Of a stretch of 64,000 nt of DNA, positions 36,200-45,152 are shown in pieces (positions within the stretch are counted from its first letter, which is position 1; the number at the start of each line of letters is the position of its first letter). The stretch covers positions 558,001 to 622,000 of the forward strand of contig NZ_BMPM01000002.1 in the NCBI RefSeq assembly GCF_014647595.1. The letters run 5' to 3'. The position numbers were made by a program, and so were the translations under genes. The notes below the pieces were generated by a model. The model was given only the letters and a program-made list of their open reading frames with translations. It made no database searches and was not told the origin of the DNA. This DNA comes from Paenarthrobacter histidinolovorans (GTDB lineage Bacteria > Actinomycetota > Actinomycetes > Actinomycetales > Micrococcaceae).

Positions 36200-37270
36200 T
36201 TAGTTCCCGTAGAACGGGTAGTCGGTGTAACCCTCGGCGCCGTCAGCGTAGAAGGTTGAGGCGTCCGGTTCGTTCAGCGGAAGGCTGTCACGCCAGCGGC
36301 GGGCCAGGTCCGGATTCGCGATGGCCGGGCGGCCAACCACAACGGCGTCGGCGAGGCCTTCTTCGATGATGGCGAACGCTTCATCGCGGGTAGTGATCTC
36401 GCTGAAGCCGGTGTTGACCAGGAACGTGCCGTTGAAGCGCTCGCGAAGATCCTGGACCAGTTCACCCTTGGGCTCGTGGTGCAGGATACTCAGGTACGCG
36501 AGGTTGAGCGGGGCGATGGTGTCCACCAGCACTTCATAGGTGGCCCGGACATCGGCGGCGTCGGTTTCGGCAATCCCCTGGACGTTGTGCTCCGGGGAGA
36601 TCCGGATGCCCACGCGGTTGGCGCCCAAGGCTTCCACCACAGCGTTGACGGTCTCGATCACGAAGCGTGCGCGATTCTCCGGGGAACCACCATAGCTGTC
36701 GGTGCGGACATTGGAATTGGGGGCAAGGAATTCGTGCAGGAGGTAACCGTTGGCGGAGTGGAGCTCAACGCCGTCGAAGCCTGCCTCAATGGCGTTCTTC
36801 GATGCGGTGACGATTTCCTGGATCACTCCGGGGAGCTCGTCAGTGCGGAGTTCACGCGGGACGGGGTAGGGCTGCTTGCCCTTGGGGGTGCGGACCTCAC
36901 CTTCGATGGCGACAGCGCTGGGAGCCACGATTTCGTGGCCGCCAGTGATGTCGGCATGCGAGACCCGGCCGCCGTGCATGATCTGGGCAAACATCCGGCC
37001 ACCCTCGGCATGGACGGCGTCAGTCACCTTTTTCCATCCGGCAATCTGGTCTTCGGTCACGAGTCCTGGCTGCCCCGGGTAGGACTGGCCTGCCGGCGTC
37101 GGGTAGGTTCCCTCGCTCACGATCAGGCCCAAGGAGGCGCGTTGACGGTAGTGCTCTGCGATCAAGGAACCGGGCACACCCTGTTCGCCGGCGCGGAGCC
37201 GCGTCAGCGGGGCCATTACCAATCGGTTGGAAAGTTCAAGCTCGCCGAGGGCCAAGGGGGAAAACAGCAT
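36200..37270 (-). CDS. Old Yellow Enzyme family alkene reductase (NemA-like)
   Basis: A flavoprotein of 356 residues. It starts LFSPLALGELELSNRLVMAP and has the FMN/substrate motifs QIMHGGRVSHADITGG, the active-site pair in GFDGVELHSANGYLLHEF (His-Asn), and the C-terminal FMN phosphate loop VVVGRPAIANPDLARR. It reduces activated C=C bonds of enals, enones, maleimides or nitro compounds with NADPH. ATG at 37268-37270 has AAAGGAA upstream. A regulator-like inverted repeat lies in its promoter, but no regulator gene is adjacent. Confidence 0.92.
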   Translation of the reverse strand: MLFSPLALGELELSNRLVMAPLTRLRAGEQGVPGSLIAEHYRQRASLGLIVSEGTYPTPAGQSYPGQPGLVTEDQIAGWKKVTDAVHAEGGRMFAQIMHGGRVSHADITGGHEIVAPSAVAIEGEVRTPKGKQPYPVPRELRTDELPGVIQEIVTASKNAIEAGFDGVELHSANGYLLHEFLAPNSNVRTDSYGGSPENRARFVIETVNAVVEALGANRVGIRISPEHNVQGIAETDAADVRATYEVLVDTIAPLNLAYLSILHHEPKGELVQDLRERFNGTFLVNTGFSEITTRDEAFAIIEEGLADAVVVGRPAIANPDLARRWRDSLPLNEPDASTFYADGAEGYTDYPFYGN

Positions 37271-37286
37271 GCGCAGTTCCTTTCAG

Positions 37287-37303
37287 AATGAAACAGGTTC
37301 ATT
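37287..37303. promoter_or_regulatory. Inverted repeat in the OYE promoter
   Basis: AATGAA-N5-TTCATT is a perfect inverted repeat 17 bases upstream of the OYE start. On the reverse strand it reads AATGAACCTGTTTCATT, resembling operators bound by TetR-type repressors of alkene or N-ethylmaleimide reductases. No such regulator is encoded in the neighbourhood, so it would act from elsewhere. Confidence 0.55.
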
Positions 37304-37349
37304 GCCCACAACTGCATGGCGTCTGCAACTATTCCGGCTGAGGTGCAGA

Positions 37350-38036
37350 TCACACGGTCCGCGCCGGCGCTGCTTCGCCAGGTCCCCCCGCTTGCTGCTC
37401 CAGCAACGCATTCACTCTGCGGAGGTAGGAGCCCCAGTAGCGACGGTACTCCTCTCCTTCCAGGGTGAAGTCGCCAGAGACTTCAAGGGCGCTCTCAATG
37501 GTCAGGCGGGATCCGCGTCCGGTGCCCTCCAGCCGGTACCTCGTCAGCGTGTCCGGGCCGACCGGTACCCGCGGGCGGGTGACGGCCAGCTGCTCCGGAA
37601 CCTCCTCTACGACTTCCAGCACACCGATGTGGCCGTTGCGGTGGAAGAAACACTGAAGTTCGCCCGGTCCATCCGGAATAGCGGGCACGGATACGGCGCG
37701 ATAGACGCCGTCCTCCAAAGAGAGCGAGGATTCGGCAGGGCGAATAACTGCCCACACGGCCGAAGGTGGGTGTGCAAATTCCTCGGAGGCGGCGATGGTA
37801 GTCGTCGTCGGCTCCGCCGCGCTGGCTCCGGGCGAACGAACAGCGCCTCCGGCGTTGCTTTTCCGCCCAAGCATCATTCCCTGGACAAAAGTCAGCAGCA
37901 GGCCACCGACCACCAGGGCAAGAACGGGGATGCCCCGGTTGTCGTTGCGTTGCAGCATGGATGCACCAAGGACACTGAGGGACACCAGCCCTGAGAGCGC
38001 CAGCACCGCAAAGTAGCCAATAACTGTACTTTTCAC
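37350..38036 (-). CDS. SRPBCC domain protein with two N-terminal membrane helices
   Basis: A protein of 228 residues. Two hydrophobic segments (YFAVLALSGLVSLSVLGA and IPVLALVVGGLLLTFVQGMM) are followed by a short linker and an SRPBCC fold, residues about 85-215 (SEEFAHPPSAVWAVIRPAES, then SALEVSGDFTLEGEEYRR and YWGSYLRRVNALLEQQ). The lipid- or ligand-binding domain should face the cytoplasm. The substrate is unknown. I see no coupling to neighbours. Confidence 0.7.
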   Translation of the reverse strand: MKSTVIGYFAVLALSGLVSLSVLGASMLQRNDNRGIPVLALVVGGLLLTFVQGMMLGRKSNAGGAVRSPGASAAEPTTTTIAASEEFAHPPSAVWAVIRPAESSLSLEDGVYRAVSVPAIPDGPGELQCFFHRNGHIGVLEVVEEVPEQLAVTRPRVPVGPDTLTRYRLEGTGRGSRLTIESALEVSGDFTLEGEEYRRYWGSYLRRVNALLEQQAGGPGEAAPARTV

Positions 38037-38091
38037 AGGGATAGAGTGTCACGGCCACGCGCCCTGCCCGGGCTGACACACCCCTGCGCTG

Positions 38092-38709
38092 TTACTTGGT
38101 CAGGTCCCGCATGGACTCGTCGAAGCACTCACAGAGGGCAAGAACTGCCACCAGGTGGGCTTCCTCGGCATGCGGCGGATCCGTGTTGATGTTGATGGCT
38201 TCGCTGACGGATTGCGCCAGGTCTTTGGAGTCCCTGCCCGTCAGCGCCCACACCTTGGCCCCGGACGCTTTGGCAGCGGTTGCTGCGTCGCGGAGATCGT
38301 CCGTGATCCCCTTGGCGGCCAGCAGCACCACGATGTCTCCCTGCCTGACCACCGAAGGTATCTGGCCACTGATTGTTTCCCCGGCGTCCTTGTTGGCAAC
38401 GATTGCCGTGAAGGAGCCGGGGCTGCCGTCGTGAGGGTGTGCGGCATCGTGGGCAGTCAGCTCGGAGGTAAACCGGTCGGCTTCGTGGGCTGAGCCGTCG
38501 CTTCCAGCAGCGAACACACTGCCGCCCCGCAGGCGGACACGGGCCAGCTCTTCGCCCCACTCCGCAAGCCTGGATGACTCCCTGCGCAGGGCCGCCACGG
38601 CCGGGCCGATCTCACCAAGATGGCCAAGGACAACGTCGACTGCATGCCGGTTCGCCTTCGACTCGGTCCCCCGGATTGCCTGGCCAGTCCGTCTCACCAC
38701 AATGCTCAC
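38092..38709 (-). CDS. SIS domain protein (GmhA/DiaA-like sugar isomerase fold)
   Basis: A protein of 205 residues with one SIS domain: GGSVFAAGSDGSAHEADRFT binds the sugar phosphate, GDIVVLLAAKGITDDLRDAA is the second phosphate-binding strand, and LAVLALCECFDESM the closing helix. It resembles phosphoheptose isomerases, but the catalytic residues of GmhA are not clearly present, so a sugar-phosphate sensor or binding role is equally likely. The start at 38709 gives MSIVVRRTGQ. It is co-oriented with the coiled-coil gene at 38737, 28 bases upstream, and may share its transcript. Confidence 0.75.
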   Translation of the reverse strand: MSIVVRRTGQAIRGTESKANRHAVDVVLGHLGEIGPAVAALRRESSRLAEWGEELARVRLRGGSVFAAGSDGSAHEADRFTSELTAHDAAHPHDGSPGSFTAIVANKDAGETISGQIPSVVRQGDIVVLLAAKGITDDLRDAATAAKASGAKVWALTGRDSKDLAQSVSEAININTDPPHAEEAHLVAVLALCECFDESMRDLTK

Positions 38710-38736
38710 TTTCCTACCTCCGCTTCGTCGTCGAAA

Positions 38737-39285
38737 CTACAGGTTCCTTTCATCCTCACGCGTCGAGCCGTCGCGCCTGCTCCGGTCGCGCGTGAGTCGC
38801 TCGCCTTCAGCCAGATTGGAGCTGTCGGAGGCATCGGCACGGTCCGCAGCATGGGTACGGTTCACGTCTTCGACACGGTCCGGCGCGCCATTGCCACGGT
38901 CCGGCGCGCCATTGCCACGATCGCTTGCGCGGCCGGAATCGGCGGGCCGGGCCGCAGCAGCATTGGGATCCAGCTTTTCTGCGTGGCGAAGATGCTCTTC
39001 CACACGCCCGTGGGCTTCGTCGGCCTTTTCCGCATGCCTTTCGGCGTCCATACGGAGCCGGTTTGCTTCGGCTTCCGCTTGCAGCGCATTCGCCTCGGCT
39101 TGCGCAGCATCCGCTTTGGCCTGATGGGCGTCGATGGCTTCTTCCTGGGCCTTTTCGCGCAATTCCTCTGCCCTGCGGTGGTTGGCTTCAGCCTTCTTGC
39201 GGCGTCCGACCACCACGGCGAAGATCACAGCGGCGATGACCACTACGGCCAGCACGATGATCAGTACCAGTTGTCCTGTATCCAT
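38737..39285 (-). CDS. Small membrane protein with coiled coil and repetitive tail
   Basis: A protein of 182 residues. The N-terminus MDTGQLVLIIVLAVVVIAAV is one membrane helix. It is followed by a long Ala/Glu/Lys/Arg-rich coiled coil (residues about 33-105) and a disordered Asp/Arg-rich C-terminus. The tail includes two copies of the heptad RGNGAPD. This build is common among Arthrobacter stress or envelope proteins of unknown function. ATG at 39283-39285 has GGGAGG eight bases upstream. The SIS gene follows closely on the same strand. Confidence 0.75.
   Translation of the reverse strand: MDTGQLVLIIVLAVVVIAAVIFAVVVGRRKKAEANHRRAEELREKAQEEAIDAHQAKADAAQAEANALQAEAEANRLRMDAERHAEKADEAHGRVEEHLRHAEKLDPNAAAARPADSGRASDRGNGAPDRGNGAPDRVEDVNRTHAADRADASDSSNLAEGERLTRDRSRRDGSTREDERNL
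38875..38916. repeat. Two tandem copies of a 21-base unit
   Basis: The unit acggtccggcgcgccattgcc occurs twice in succession inside the C-terminal coding region of the coiled-coil protein, encoding the heptad RGNGAPD twice. In-frame copy-number change would alter the tail without breaking the gene. Confidence 0.9.
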
Positions 39286-39571
39286 AAGGATTACCTCCCT
39301 GGTGAGCGGACTTCTGTGGGCGCCGCTCGCGGCCCTCGCTGTGATTAATATTCGAGGCGTACCCACATCGGCTTATTCCTAAACGTCTACGGGCCCACCT
39401 CTCCTTTATGGTAGCTAGTTATCAGGTTACTTACTAGTTTCAGCACCAGTCTTTTCAGGACGGTCCCGAGGGCGCCTCGGCAGCCTTGTGCCACGGCGTG
39501 ATCTCTGTTTCGCTGGGAAGGTCTCCAGCAGAGCGGGACCCACCCCAGCAGCACAGCAGGGAGATCCAAAA

Positions 39572-40747
39572 GTGAAAGCAGTGACATGGCAAGGCCGGCG
39601 CTCGCTCAGCGTGGAAGACGTTCCGGACCCCACCATCCAGGAGCCCACGGACGCGATTGTCCGCATCACCTCCACCGCCATCTGCGGCTCGGACCTTCAC
39701 CTGTATGAGGTCCTGGGCCCGTATATGCACAAGGGCGATGTCATTGGCCATGAGCCCATGGGCATCGTGGAAGAGGTGGGATCCGAAGTCCATCGCCTCA
39801 AGAAGGGCGACCGCGTGGTGGTCCCCTTCAACATCTCGTGCGGGCATTGCTACATGTGCAACCTTGGCCTGCAATCCCAGTGTGAAACCACCCAGGTCAC
39901 GTCCAAGGGATCGGGAGCGGCGCTGTTTGGCTATTCCGAACTGTACGGCTCCGTTCCGGGCGGACAGGCCCAGTACCTGCGTGTGCCTTTCGCGGATTAC
40001 GGCCCCGTACGAGTGGATTCGGACGCACCGGACGAACGCTACCTCTTCCTCTCCGACATTCTGCCCACCGCGTGGCAAGCAGTGGAGTACGCCAACGTTC
40101 CGGGCGGCGGAACCTTGGCTGTCCTGGGCCTGGGGCCGGTAGGCCAGTTTGTCACCAGGATCGGTCTGCATAAGGGTTTCCGGGTCATTGGCGTTGATCC
40201 CGTCCCGGAACGGCGTGCAATGGCGGAAGCGCATGGCGTGGAGACTCTGGACTACAGCCCGGATGTTTCCGGGAAGATCCGCGAGGAGACGCTCGGCCGG
40301 GGGCCGGACGCCGTCGTTGACGCGGTGGGCATGGAAGCGCATGGTTCGCCGGTGGCTTCCTTCCTTCACCGGGCGGTGTCGCTCCTCCCGGACAAGCCGG
40401 CGCAGGTGGCCATGGAGACCATGAGCGTCGACCGGCTTGCCGCTCTCCACACGGCCGTGGACATGGTCCGCCGCGGCGGCACCATTTCCTTGAGCGGCGT
40501 CTACGGCGGCCAAGCCGACCCCATGCCGCTCATGACCATGTTCGATAAGCAGATCCAGCTCCGCATGGGCCAATGCAATGTGCGCAGCTGGGTGGACGAC
40601 CTCCTCCCGTTGGTGGAGGACGACGCCGATCCCCTGGGAGTCATGAGTCTGGTCACGCACACCGGTGGCTTGGATGAAGCGCCTGCACTCTATGAGAAGT
40701 TCCAGAAGAAGCAGGACGGGTGCATCAAGGTAGTGCTGAAGCCTTGA
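39572..40747 (+). CDS. Zinc-dependent alcohol dehydrogenase, formaldehyde-dehydrogenase-like subgroup
   Basis: A medium-chain dehydrogenase of 391 residues. The catalytic zinc site is in ICGSDLHLYEVLG (Cys) and GHEPMGIVEEVGSEV (His-Glu), and the structural zinc loop is ISCGHCYMCNLGLQSQCETT (four Cys). The NAD domain has LAVLGLGPVGQFVTRIGL with GVDPVPERR. The subgroup resembles glutathione-independent formaldehyde dehydrogenase. It is probably a stress or detoxification enzyme of unknown substrate. GTG 39572 has GGGAG nine bases upstream and starts VKAVTWQGRR; the extension to 39488 is not family-like. Confidence 0.88.
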   Translation: MKAVTWQGRRSLSVEDVPDPTIQEPTDAIVRITSTAICGSDLHLYEVLGPYMHKGDVIGHEPMGIVEEVGSEVHRLKKGDRVVVPFNISCGHCYMCNLGLQSQCETTQVTSKGSGAALFGYSELYGSVPGGQAQYLRVPFADYGPVRVDSDAPDERYLFLSDILPTAWQAVEYANVPGGGTLAVLGLGPVGQFVTRIGLHKGFRVIGVDPVPERRAMAEAHGVETLDYSPDVSGKIREETLGRGPDAVVDAVGMEAHGSPVASFLHRAVSLLPDKPAQVAMETMSVDRLAALHTAVDMVRRGGTISLSGVYGGQADPMPLMTMFDKQIQLRMGQCNVRSWVDDLLPLVEDDADPLGVMSLVTHTGGLDEAPALYEKFQKKQDGCIKVVLKP

Positions 40748-40753
40748 CGCCAA

Positions 40754-40789
40754 GGCAGGTATCCCCTGTGCTTACGCCAGATGCCTGCC
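40754..40789. terminator. Hairpin between the convergent ADH and SDR genes
   Basis: The arms ggcaggtat and atgcctgcc pair over nine bases with one G-T wobble and an 18-base loop. The hairpin overlaps the last codons of the SDR gene on the reverse strand. It may end both transcripts. Confidence 0.5.
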
Positions 40790-41767
40790 ACCCGTGACGC
40801 CGATGACCGAGCCCGAGATGTAGCTGGAATCCTCGGTGGCCAGCAGCACATAAGTGGGGGCGAGTTCGGCGGGCTGTCCGGCCCGGCCCAACGGAATAAC
40901 CAGGGCAGACTTCCCAGGATTCTGCATGGGCTGGGCGGACGGTTGCGGTGCTGCCCCCAAGTCTCCGGGAGCCACGGCGTTAACGCGGATACCCCGGGGC
41001 CCCAAGGCTTCGGCCAGGGAAAACGTCATACTGTTGACGGCTGCCTTGCTGGCGGCAAAGTCGATCAGCCGCGGATCGGGGTGGTAGCCCTGGATTGAGG
41101 ACGTGTTGATGATGGCAGCTCCGGGCTGCAGATGCGGCAGGGCAGCCTTACAGAGCCAGAACAGGGCGTAGACGTTGGTTTTGAAGGTCCGGTCAAACTG
41201 TTCGTTGCCCAGGTCTTCAAGCCCCTGGCTGGTGGTCAGCAGATAGCCGGCATTGTTCACAAGCACATTGAGTCCGCCGAATTCTGCAACGGTCTGCGCT
41301 ACGGCTTCCTGGCAGAACTCCTCATCCTGCAGGTCGCCGGGCAGGGCCAGCGCCCGGCTTCCGGCGTCGTCGATGAGCTTGACGGTTTCCTCGGCGTCCT
41401 GTTCATCCTCCGGCAGATACGTAAAAGCAACGTCCGCGCCTTCGCGGGCGTAAGCGAGGGCCACGGCCCTGCCGATGCCGCTGTCACCGCCGGTGATCAG
41501 CGCGCGCATGCCCATCATCCGGTGGTGGCCAACATAATTTTGCTCGCCGTAGTCGGGGCGGGGAGTTGTGGCCTCCGCCCAGCCGTAGTCCTGTGGCTGG
41601 GGCCCGGCGGCTGCGGCCGGGTCTGCACCCATGGGAGCCCCGGATTCCTCACCGTCTTCTTCGGGCGGTTCCACGGAAGGCCGGATGCCCTGGTTAACCA
41701 GGGCCATCGCGATGTCTTCATCCAAGTCTGCCTGTCCCGATTCCCCGTCCCGGGTGTCCTGAGCCAT
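40772..41767 (-). CDS. SDR oxidoreductase of the YghA type, catalytic Tyr replaced by Phe
   Basis: A protein of 331 residues. About 85 residues of acidic, Pro-rich N-terminal extension (DYGEQNYVGHHRMMGMRALI) precede the SDR core, as in YghA/YhdF-type enzymes. Motifs: ALITGGDSGIGRAVALAYAR, LVNNAGYLLTT and NTSSIQGYHPDPR. At the catalytic position the sequence is DFAASKAAVNSM, where the usual Tyr four residues before Lys is Phe. Such substitutions normally abolish classical SDR catalysis. The neighbours are stress-type genes (ADH, CsbD). ATG at 41765-41767. Confidence 0.82.
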   Translation of the reverse strand: MAQDTRDGESGQADLDEDIAMALVNQGIRPSVEPPEEDGEESGAPMGADPAAAAGPQPQDYGWAEATTPRPDYGEQNYVGHHRMMGMRALITGGDSGIGRAVALAYAREGADVAFTYLPEDEQDAEETVKLIDDAGSRALALPGDLQDEEFCQEAVAQTVAEFGGLNVLVNNAGYLLTTSQGLEDLGNEQFDRTFKTNVYALFWLCKAALPHLQPGAAIINTSSIQGYHPDPRLIDFAASKAAVNSMTFSLAEALGPRGIRVNAVAPGDLGAAPQPSAQPMQNPGKSALVIPLGRAGQPAELAPTYVLLATEDSSYISGSVIGVTGGRHLA

Positions 41768-41821
41768 GGCTTCAGTGTAAGCATCCTGTCCATTATCGGA
41801 GCACGTTCAGGAAGTACCCAG

Positions 41822-41844
41822 AATTGCTCGTTAGCCTAGCAATT
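41822..41844. promoter_or_regulatory. Inverted repeat upstream of csbD
   Basis: AATTGCT-N9-AGCAATT is a perfect repeat about 32 bases upstream of the csbD start. It lies where the promoter should be and could be an operator. No partner regulator is evident. Confidence 0.45.
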
Positions 41845-41875
41845 GTCAGCGTTGGACTACATCGAAGGAGATCCC

Positions 41876-42061
41876 ATGGGACTCGGAGACAAGATCAGCA
41901 ACAAGGCACAGGAAGTCACCGGCAAGGCCAAGGAAGCCTTGGGAGACGCCACGAACAACGAGAAACTGCAGGCCGAAGGCGTTGCCGACCAGGCAGCAGC
42001 CAAGACCAAGCAGGCGGGCGAGAACGTCAAGGATGCCGCGAAGGACGCCTTCGACAAGTAA
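41876..42061 (+). CDS. CsbD family stress protein
   Basis: A small hydrophilic protein of 61 residues that matches CsbD over its full length: MGLGDKISNKAQEVTGKAKE, then ALGDATNNEKLQAEGVADQA and AAKTKQAGENVKDAAKDAF. CsbD-like proteins are abundant general-stress proteins of unknown mechanism. ATG 41876 has AAGGAG five bases upstream. A strong terminator follows. Confidence 0.92.
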   Translation: MGLGDKISNKAQEVTGKAKEALGDATNNEKLQAEGVADQAAAKTKQAGENVKDAAKDAFDK

Positions 42062-42087
42062 GCCCCACAGCACTAACCACACAGCAC

Positions 42088-42123
42088 AACACCCCGGCTC
42101 CCTCGATGGGAGGCCGGGGTGTT
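42088..42123 (+). terminator. Rho-independent terminator after csbD
   Basis: aacaccccgg and its complement form a stem with an inner tccc/ggga pair and a small loop, 27 bases after the csbD stop, followed by tct. Confidence 0.8.
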
Positions 42124-42137
42124 CTGCGCCCCCAAGT

Positions 42138-42189
42138 AGGTAGCAGATGATGCCGTTCTGAGCTCTGATAACGGCCTTATCTGCTACCT
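42138..42189 (-). terminator. Inverted repeat after the NCS1 permease gene
   Basis: Two 20-base arms (beginning aggtagcagat and ending atctgctacct) pair at 17 positions with a three-base internal loop. The element sits 17 bases after the permease stop on the reverse strand and probably ends its transcript. Confidence 0.6.
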
Positions 42190-42205
42190 GGTTGGGTCGG
42201 GGCGG

Positions 42206-43933
42206 TTACTTTTGCGCGGGTAGGACCAGTTCGCCCGACTTGTCCGTGGACAAGGCGAGGGACGAGATGTACTGGGGTTCGCCGTCGGGCCCGTCCTGCC
42301 CGGAGCGGAGCATGTCCGGGCGTTCGAACTCAAGGCCCGTGACGTGGCAGAGGAGCTTGGCGTCGCTCGGGTTGCCATCGGCGTCGAACATCGGCAGCTC
42401 GATGCCGTCATCGCCGCGACGCAGGTAGTAGCGGCCCTTGGTCGCCAGGGCAAGCACGGGCGGCAGCACCAGGGCCAGGCCCACGGCGAAGATCGGCGAG
42501 AACGGCTGGACGGCCGAGCCGAAAGCCCCGAAGAACACCGCAATGGACACCCCGGCGGAAACCAGCATGGACACGAAGCCCACCGGGTTTACGGCGTAGA
42601 GCATGCCGCGCCGGAATTCCGGAACCTTGGGCGAGATCTTCAGCAGGTACTTGTTGATGGCGATGTCCGAGGCCACCGTGACCACCCAGGCCATGGCGCA
42701 GTTGGCGTAGAAACCCAGGATGGTGTTGAGGAACTCGAACATGTTCGACTCCATCAGGATCAACGCAATCACCAGGTTCACCACCACGAACACCATGCGT
42801 CCCGGGTAGGTCTTGGTGATGCGGGTGAAGGAGTTGGTCCAGGCAAGAGATCCGGAGTAGGCGTTGGTCACGTTGATCTTGATCTGCGAAATGACCACCA
42901 GCACCACGGCCAGGGTCATCGCGAGCCAGGCCGGCATCATCTCTTCGTAAACACCCAGGAACTGGTGGACCGGCTCATTGGCGTGGACAGCAGCAGCCGG
43001 GTCGAGCTTGGCGATGAGGTAGATGGCGATGAACAGGCCGATGATCTGCTTGATGGCGCCGAAGATCACCCAGCCCGGCCCGGCGAGGATCACTGCACGC
43101 CACCACGCGCCCTTGTTTTCTGCGGTCTTTGGCGGCATGAAGCGCAGGTAATCGATCTGCTCGGCGATTTGGGCCATCAGGGACAGGCAGACGCCGGCGG
43201 CCAGCATCACGGAGGCCAGGTTGGGCCCGCCGTCTCCCGAAGCACCCGTGAAGGCGAAGAAGGCATCGATGCTTTCAGGGTGGGACAGGAGAAGGTAGCC
43301 AACCGGAACCACCATGAGCAGCAACCACAGGGGCGTGGTCCACACCTGCAAGGTAGCGAGCGTCTTCATCCCGTAAATCACCAGCGGAATGATGATGATG
43401 GTGGACACGGCGTAGCCAATCCACTGCGGGATGCCGAGGCCCAGCTGCAGGCCCTGGGCCATGATGGAGCCTTCCAGGGCAAAGAAGATGAAGGTGAACG
43501 TGGCGAAGATGATGTTGGTGACCACCGAGCCGTAGTAGCCAAAGCCTGAGCCACGGGTAATAAGGTCGAGATCGATGTTGTACCGGGCCGCGTAGTAGGC
43601 AAGCGGAAAACCGGTGGCGAAGATGATCACTGCAGCCACGATGATGCCGAAGATGGCATTCACCGTTCCATAGGCGATGCCGATGTTCGCGCCAATGGAG
43701 AAGTCGGCGAGGTAGGCAATGCCGCCCAGGGCACTGGTGGCCACCACGCCGGCGCTCCACTTCCGGTAGGAGCGGGGGGCGAACCTGAGGGTGTAATCCT
43801 CCAGGCTTTCCTTCGCTGCACTCATAGCGTCGGCGTTGCCTGACGCTGGAACAGCTGAGGTACCGGGAACGACGGCGGCGCTCCCCGCCGTCGTTGGCTC
43901 CAGCGTTGCGGTACTCGTCGTATCGTCGCTCAT
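42206..43933 (-). CDS. NCS1 family purine/cytosine-type permease
   Basis: A transporter of 575 residues with about 12 membrane segments. The N-terminal 65 residues are hydrophilic. The NCS1 core begins FAPRSYRKWSAGVVATSALG and contains LDLITRGSGFGYYGSVVTNI, AQIAEQIDYLRFMPPK and INVTNAYSGSLAWTNSFTRI. The last segment mixes a hydrophilic C-terminal domain of about 70 residues (FDADGNPSDAKLLCHVTGLE) not found in CodB. Substrates in the family are cytosine, purines, allantoin, hydantoins or thiamine precursors. Cytosine is possible given the distant deaminase, but this is not certain. Confidence 0.8.
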   Translation of the reverse strand: MSDDTTSTATLEPTTAGSAAVVPGTSAVPASGNADAMSAAKESLEDYTLRFAPRSYRKWSAGVVATSALGGIAYLADFSIGANIGIAYGTVNAIFGIIVAAVIIFATGFPLAYYAARYNIDLDLITRGSGFGYYGSVVTNIIFATFTFIFFALEGSIMAQGLQLGLGIPQWIGYAVSTIIIIPLVIYGMKTLATLQVWTTPLWLLLMVVPVGYLLLSHPESIDAFFAFTGASGDGGPNLASVMLAAGVCLSLMAQIAEQIDYLRFMPPKTAENKGAWWRAVILAGPGWVIFGAIKQIIGLFIAIYLIAKLDPAAAVHANEPVHQFLGVYEEMMPAWLAMTLAVVLVVISQIKINVTNAYSGSLAWTNSFTRITKTYPGRMVFVVVNLVIALILMESNMFEFLNTILGFYANCAMAWVVTVASDIAINKYLLKISPKVPEFRRGMLYAVNPVGFVSMLVSAGVSIAVFFGAFGSAVQPFSPIFAVGLALVLPPVLALATKGRYYLRRGDDGIELPMFDADGNPSDAKLLCHVTGLEFERPDMLRSGQDGPDGEPQYISSLALSTDKSGELVLPAQK

Positions 43934-44129
43934 GCGGGCTCGCTTTCTTCGTGGGTCCTTGGCTCGTCCACGACGCTAGTCACGCAGCGCGTCAATCCAG
44001 TCACGGGCGTGTTTCGCACCTGTAACTTCTGCATCAGGGCTACCAATGGTTCCGCCGCCAAAATCCCGGATCAGCCTTTGTGCGCACCCCACAAAATGGG
44101 CCCCGAGCTGCACCGATACCGTCGAGGAC

Positions 44130-45152
44130 ATGACCCATGCACCCCAGGAAGTGACCGGCTACGCCATTCTCGACACCGCCCGCAGGCAGGTCCTGGAACG
44201 CGGCGAAGGCCTGAAGGAAAGCCAACTTGTCGAGATTCTGCGGCTCCCCGACGAGGCCATCCCGGCGGCCCTGCAGCTGGCCCACGAAGTGCGGCTCAAG
44301 CACTGCGGCGAGGACGTGGAGGTGGAAGGAATCATCTCCATCAAGACCGGCGGCTGCCCTGAAGACTGCCACTTTTGCAGCCAGTCCGGATTGTTCGACT
44401 CCCCCGTCCGCGGAGTGTGGCTGGACATCCCGGAGCTCGTCAAGGCAGCCAAGGAAACTGCCGCAACCGGCGCCACAGAGTTCTGTATCGTCGCCGCCGT
44501 GCGTGGCCCTGACATCAAGCTCATGAACCAGATCAAGTTCGCGATCGACCGCATCAATGAAGAAGTGGACATCAACATCGCCTGTTCCCTGGGCATGCTC
44601 ACCCGGCGCCAAGTGGACCAGCTGGCCGAGTGGGGCGTGCACCGCTACAACCACAACCTCGAAACGGCCCGCAGCTTCTTCCCCAAGGTCGTCACCACGC
44701 ACAGTTACGATGAACGCCTGGAAACCTGCGCCATGGTGAAGGCTGCCGGCATGGAACTGTGCTGCGGAGCCCTGATCGGCATGGGCGAATCGGTGGAGCA
44801 GCGCGCGGAATTGGCCGCCCAACTGGCCGCCCTTGAACCGCACGAAGTCCCCCTGAACTTCCTCAATCCCAGGCCCGGAACACCTTTGGAGAACCAGGGG
44901 ATCATGGATGGCAAAGATGCCCTTCGCGCCATTGCGGCATTCCGGCTCGCCATGCCCCGCACCGTGCTCCGCTACGCCGGCGGACGCGAACTGACCCTCG
45001 GTGACCTCGGCACCCGCGAGGGTCTGCTCGGCGGAATCAACGCGGTCATCGTCGGCAACTACCTCACCACGCTTGGCCGTCCTGCCAATGCCGACCTCAA
45101 TCTTCTGGTGGAGCTGAACATGCCCATCAAGGAACTCCAGAAGTCGCTGTGA
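44130..45152 (+). CDS. bioB: Biotin synthase
   Basis: A radical SAM enzyme of 340 residues. The [4Fe-4S] cysteines are in [20 protein letters not shown] (C-x3-C-x2-C). Other BioB signatures are [38 protein letters not shown] and [14 protein letters not shown]. It converts dethiobiotin to biotin, with sulfur from its [2Fe-2S] cluster. ATG 44130 has GAGGA directly upstream and starts [10 protein letters not shown]. Its stop overlaps the next gene (GTGA), matching a BioB-BsaP pair. It is divergent from the NCS1 permease, 196 bases apart; I found no recognisable biotin operator there. Confidence 0.95.
   Translation: MTHAPQEVTGYAILDTARRQVLERGEGLKESQLVEILRLPDEAIPAALQLAHEVRLKHCGEDVEVEGIISIKTGGCPEDCHFCSQSGLFDSPVRGVWLDIPELVKAAKETAATGATEFCIVAAVRGPDIKLMNQIKFAIDRINEEVDINIACSLGMLTRRQVDQLAEWGVHRYNHNLETARSFFPKVVTTHSYDERLETCAMVKAAGMELCCGALIGMGESVEQRAELAAQLAALEPHEVPLNFLNPRPGTPLENQGIMDGKDALRAIAAFRLAMPRTVLRYAGGRELTLGDLGTREGLLGGINAVIVGNYLTTLGRPANADLNLLVELNMPIKELQKSL

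Noticed and set aside
43934..44129. A biotin-responsive operator before bioB
   Set aside because: I looked for BirA-, BioR- and BioQ-like sites in the divergent region and found no convincing repeat.
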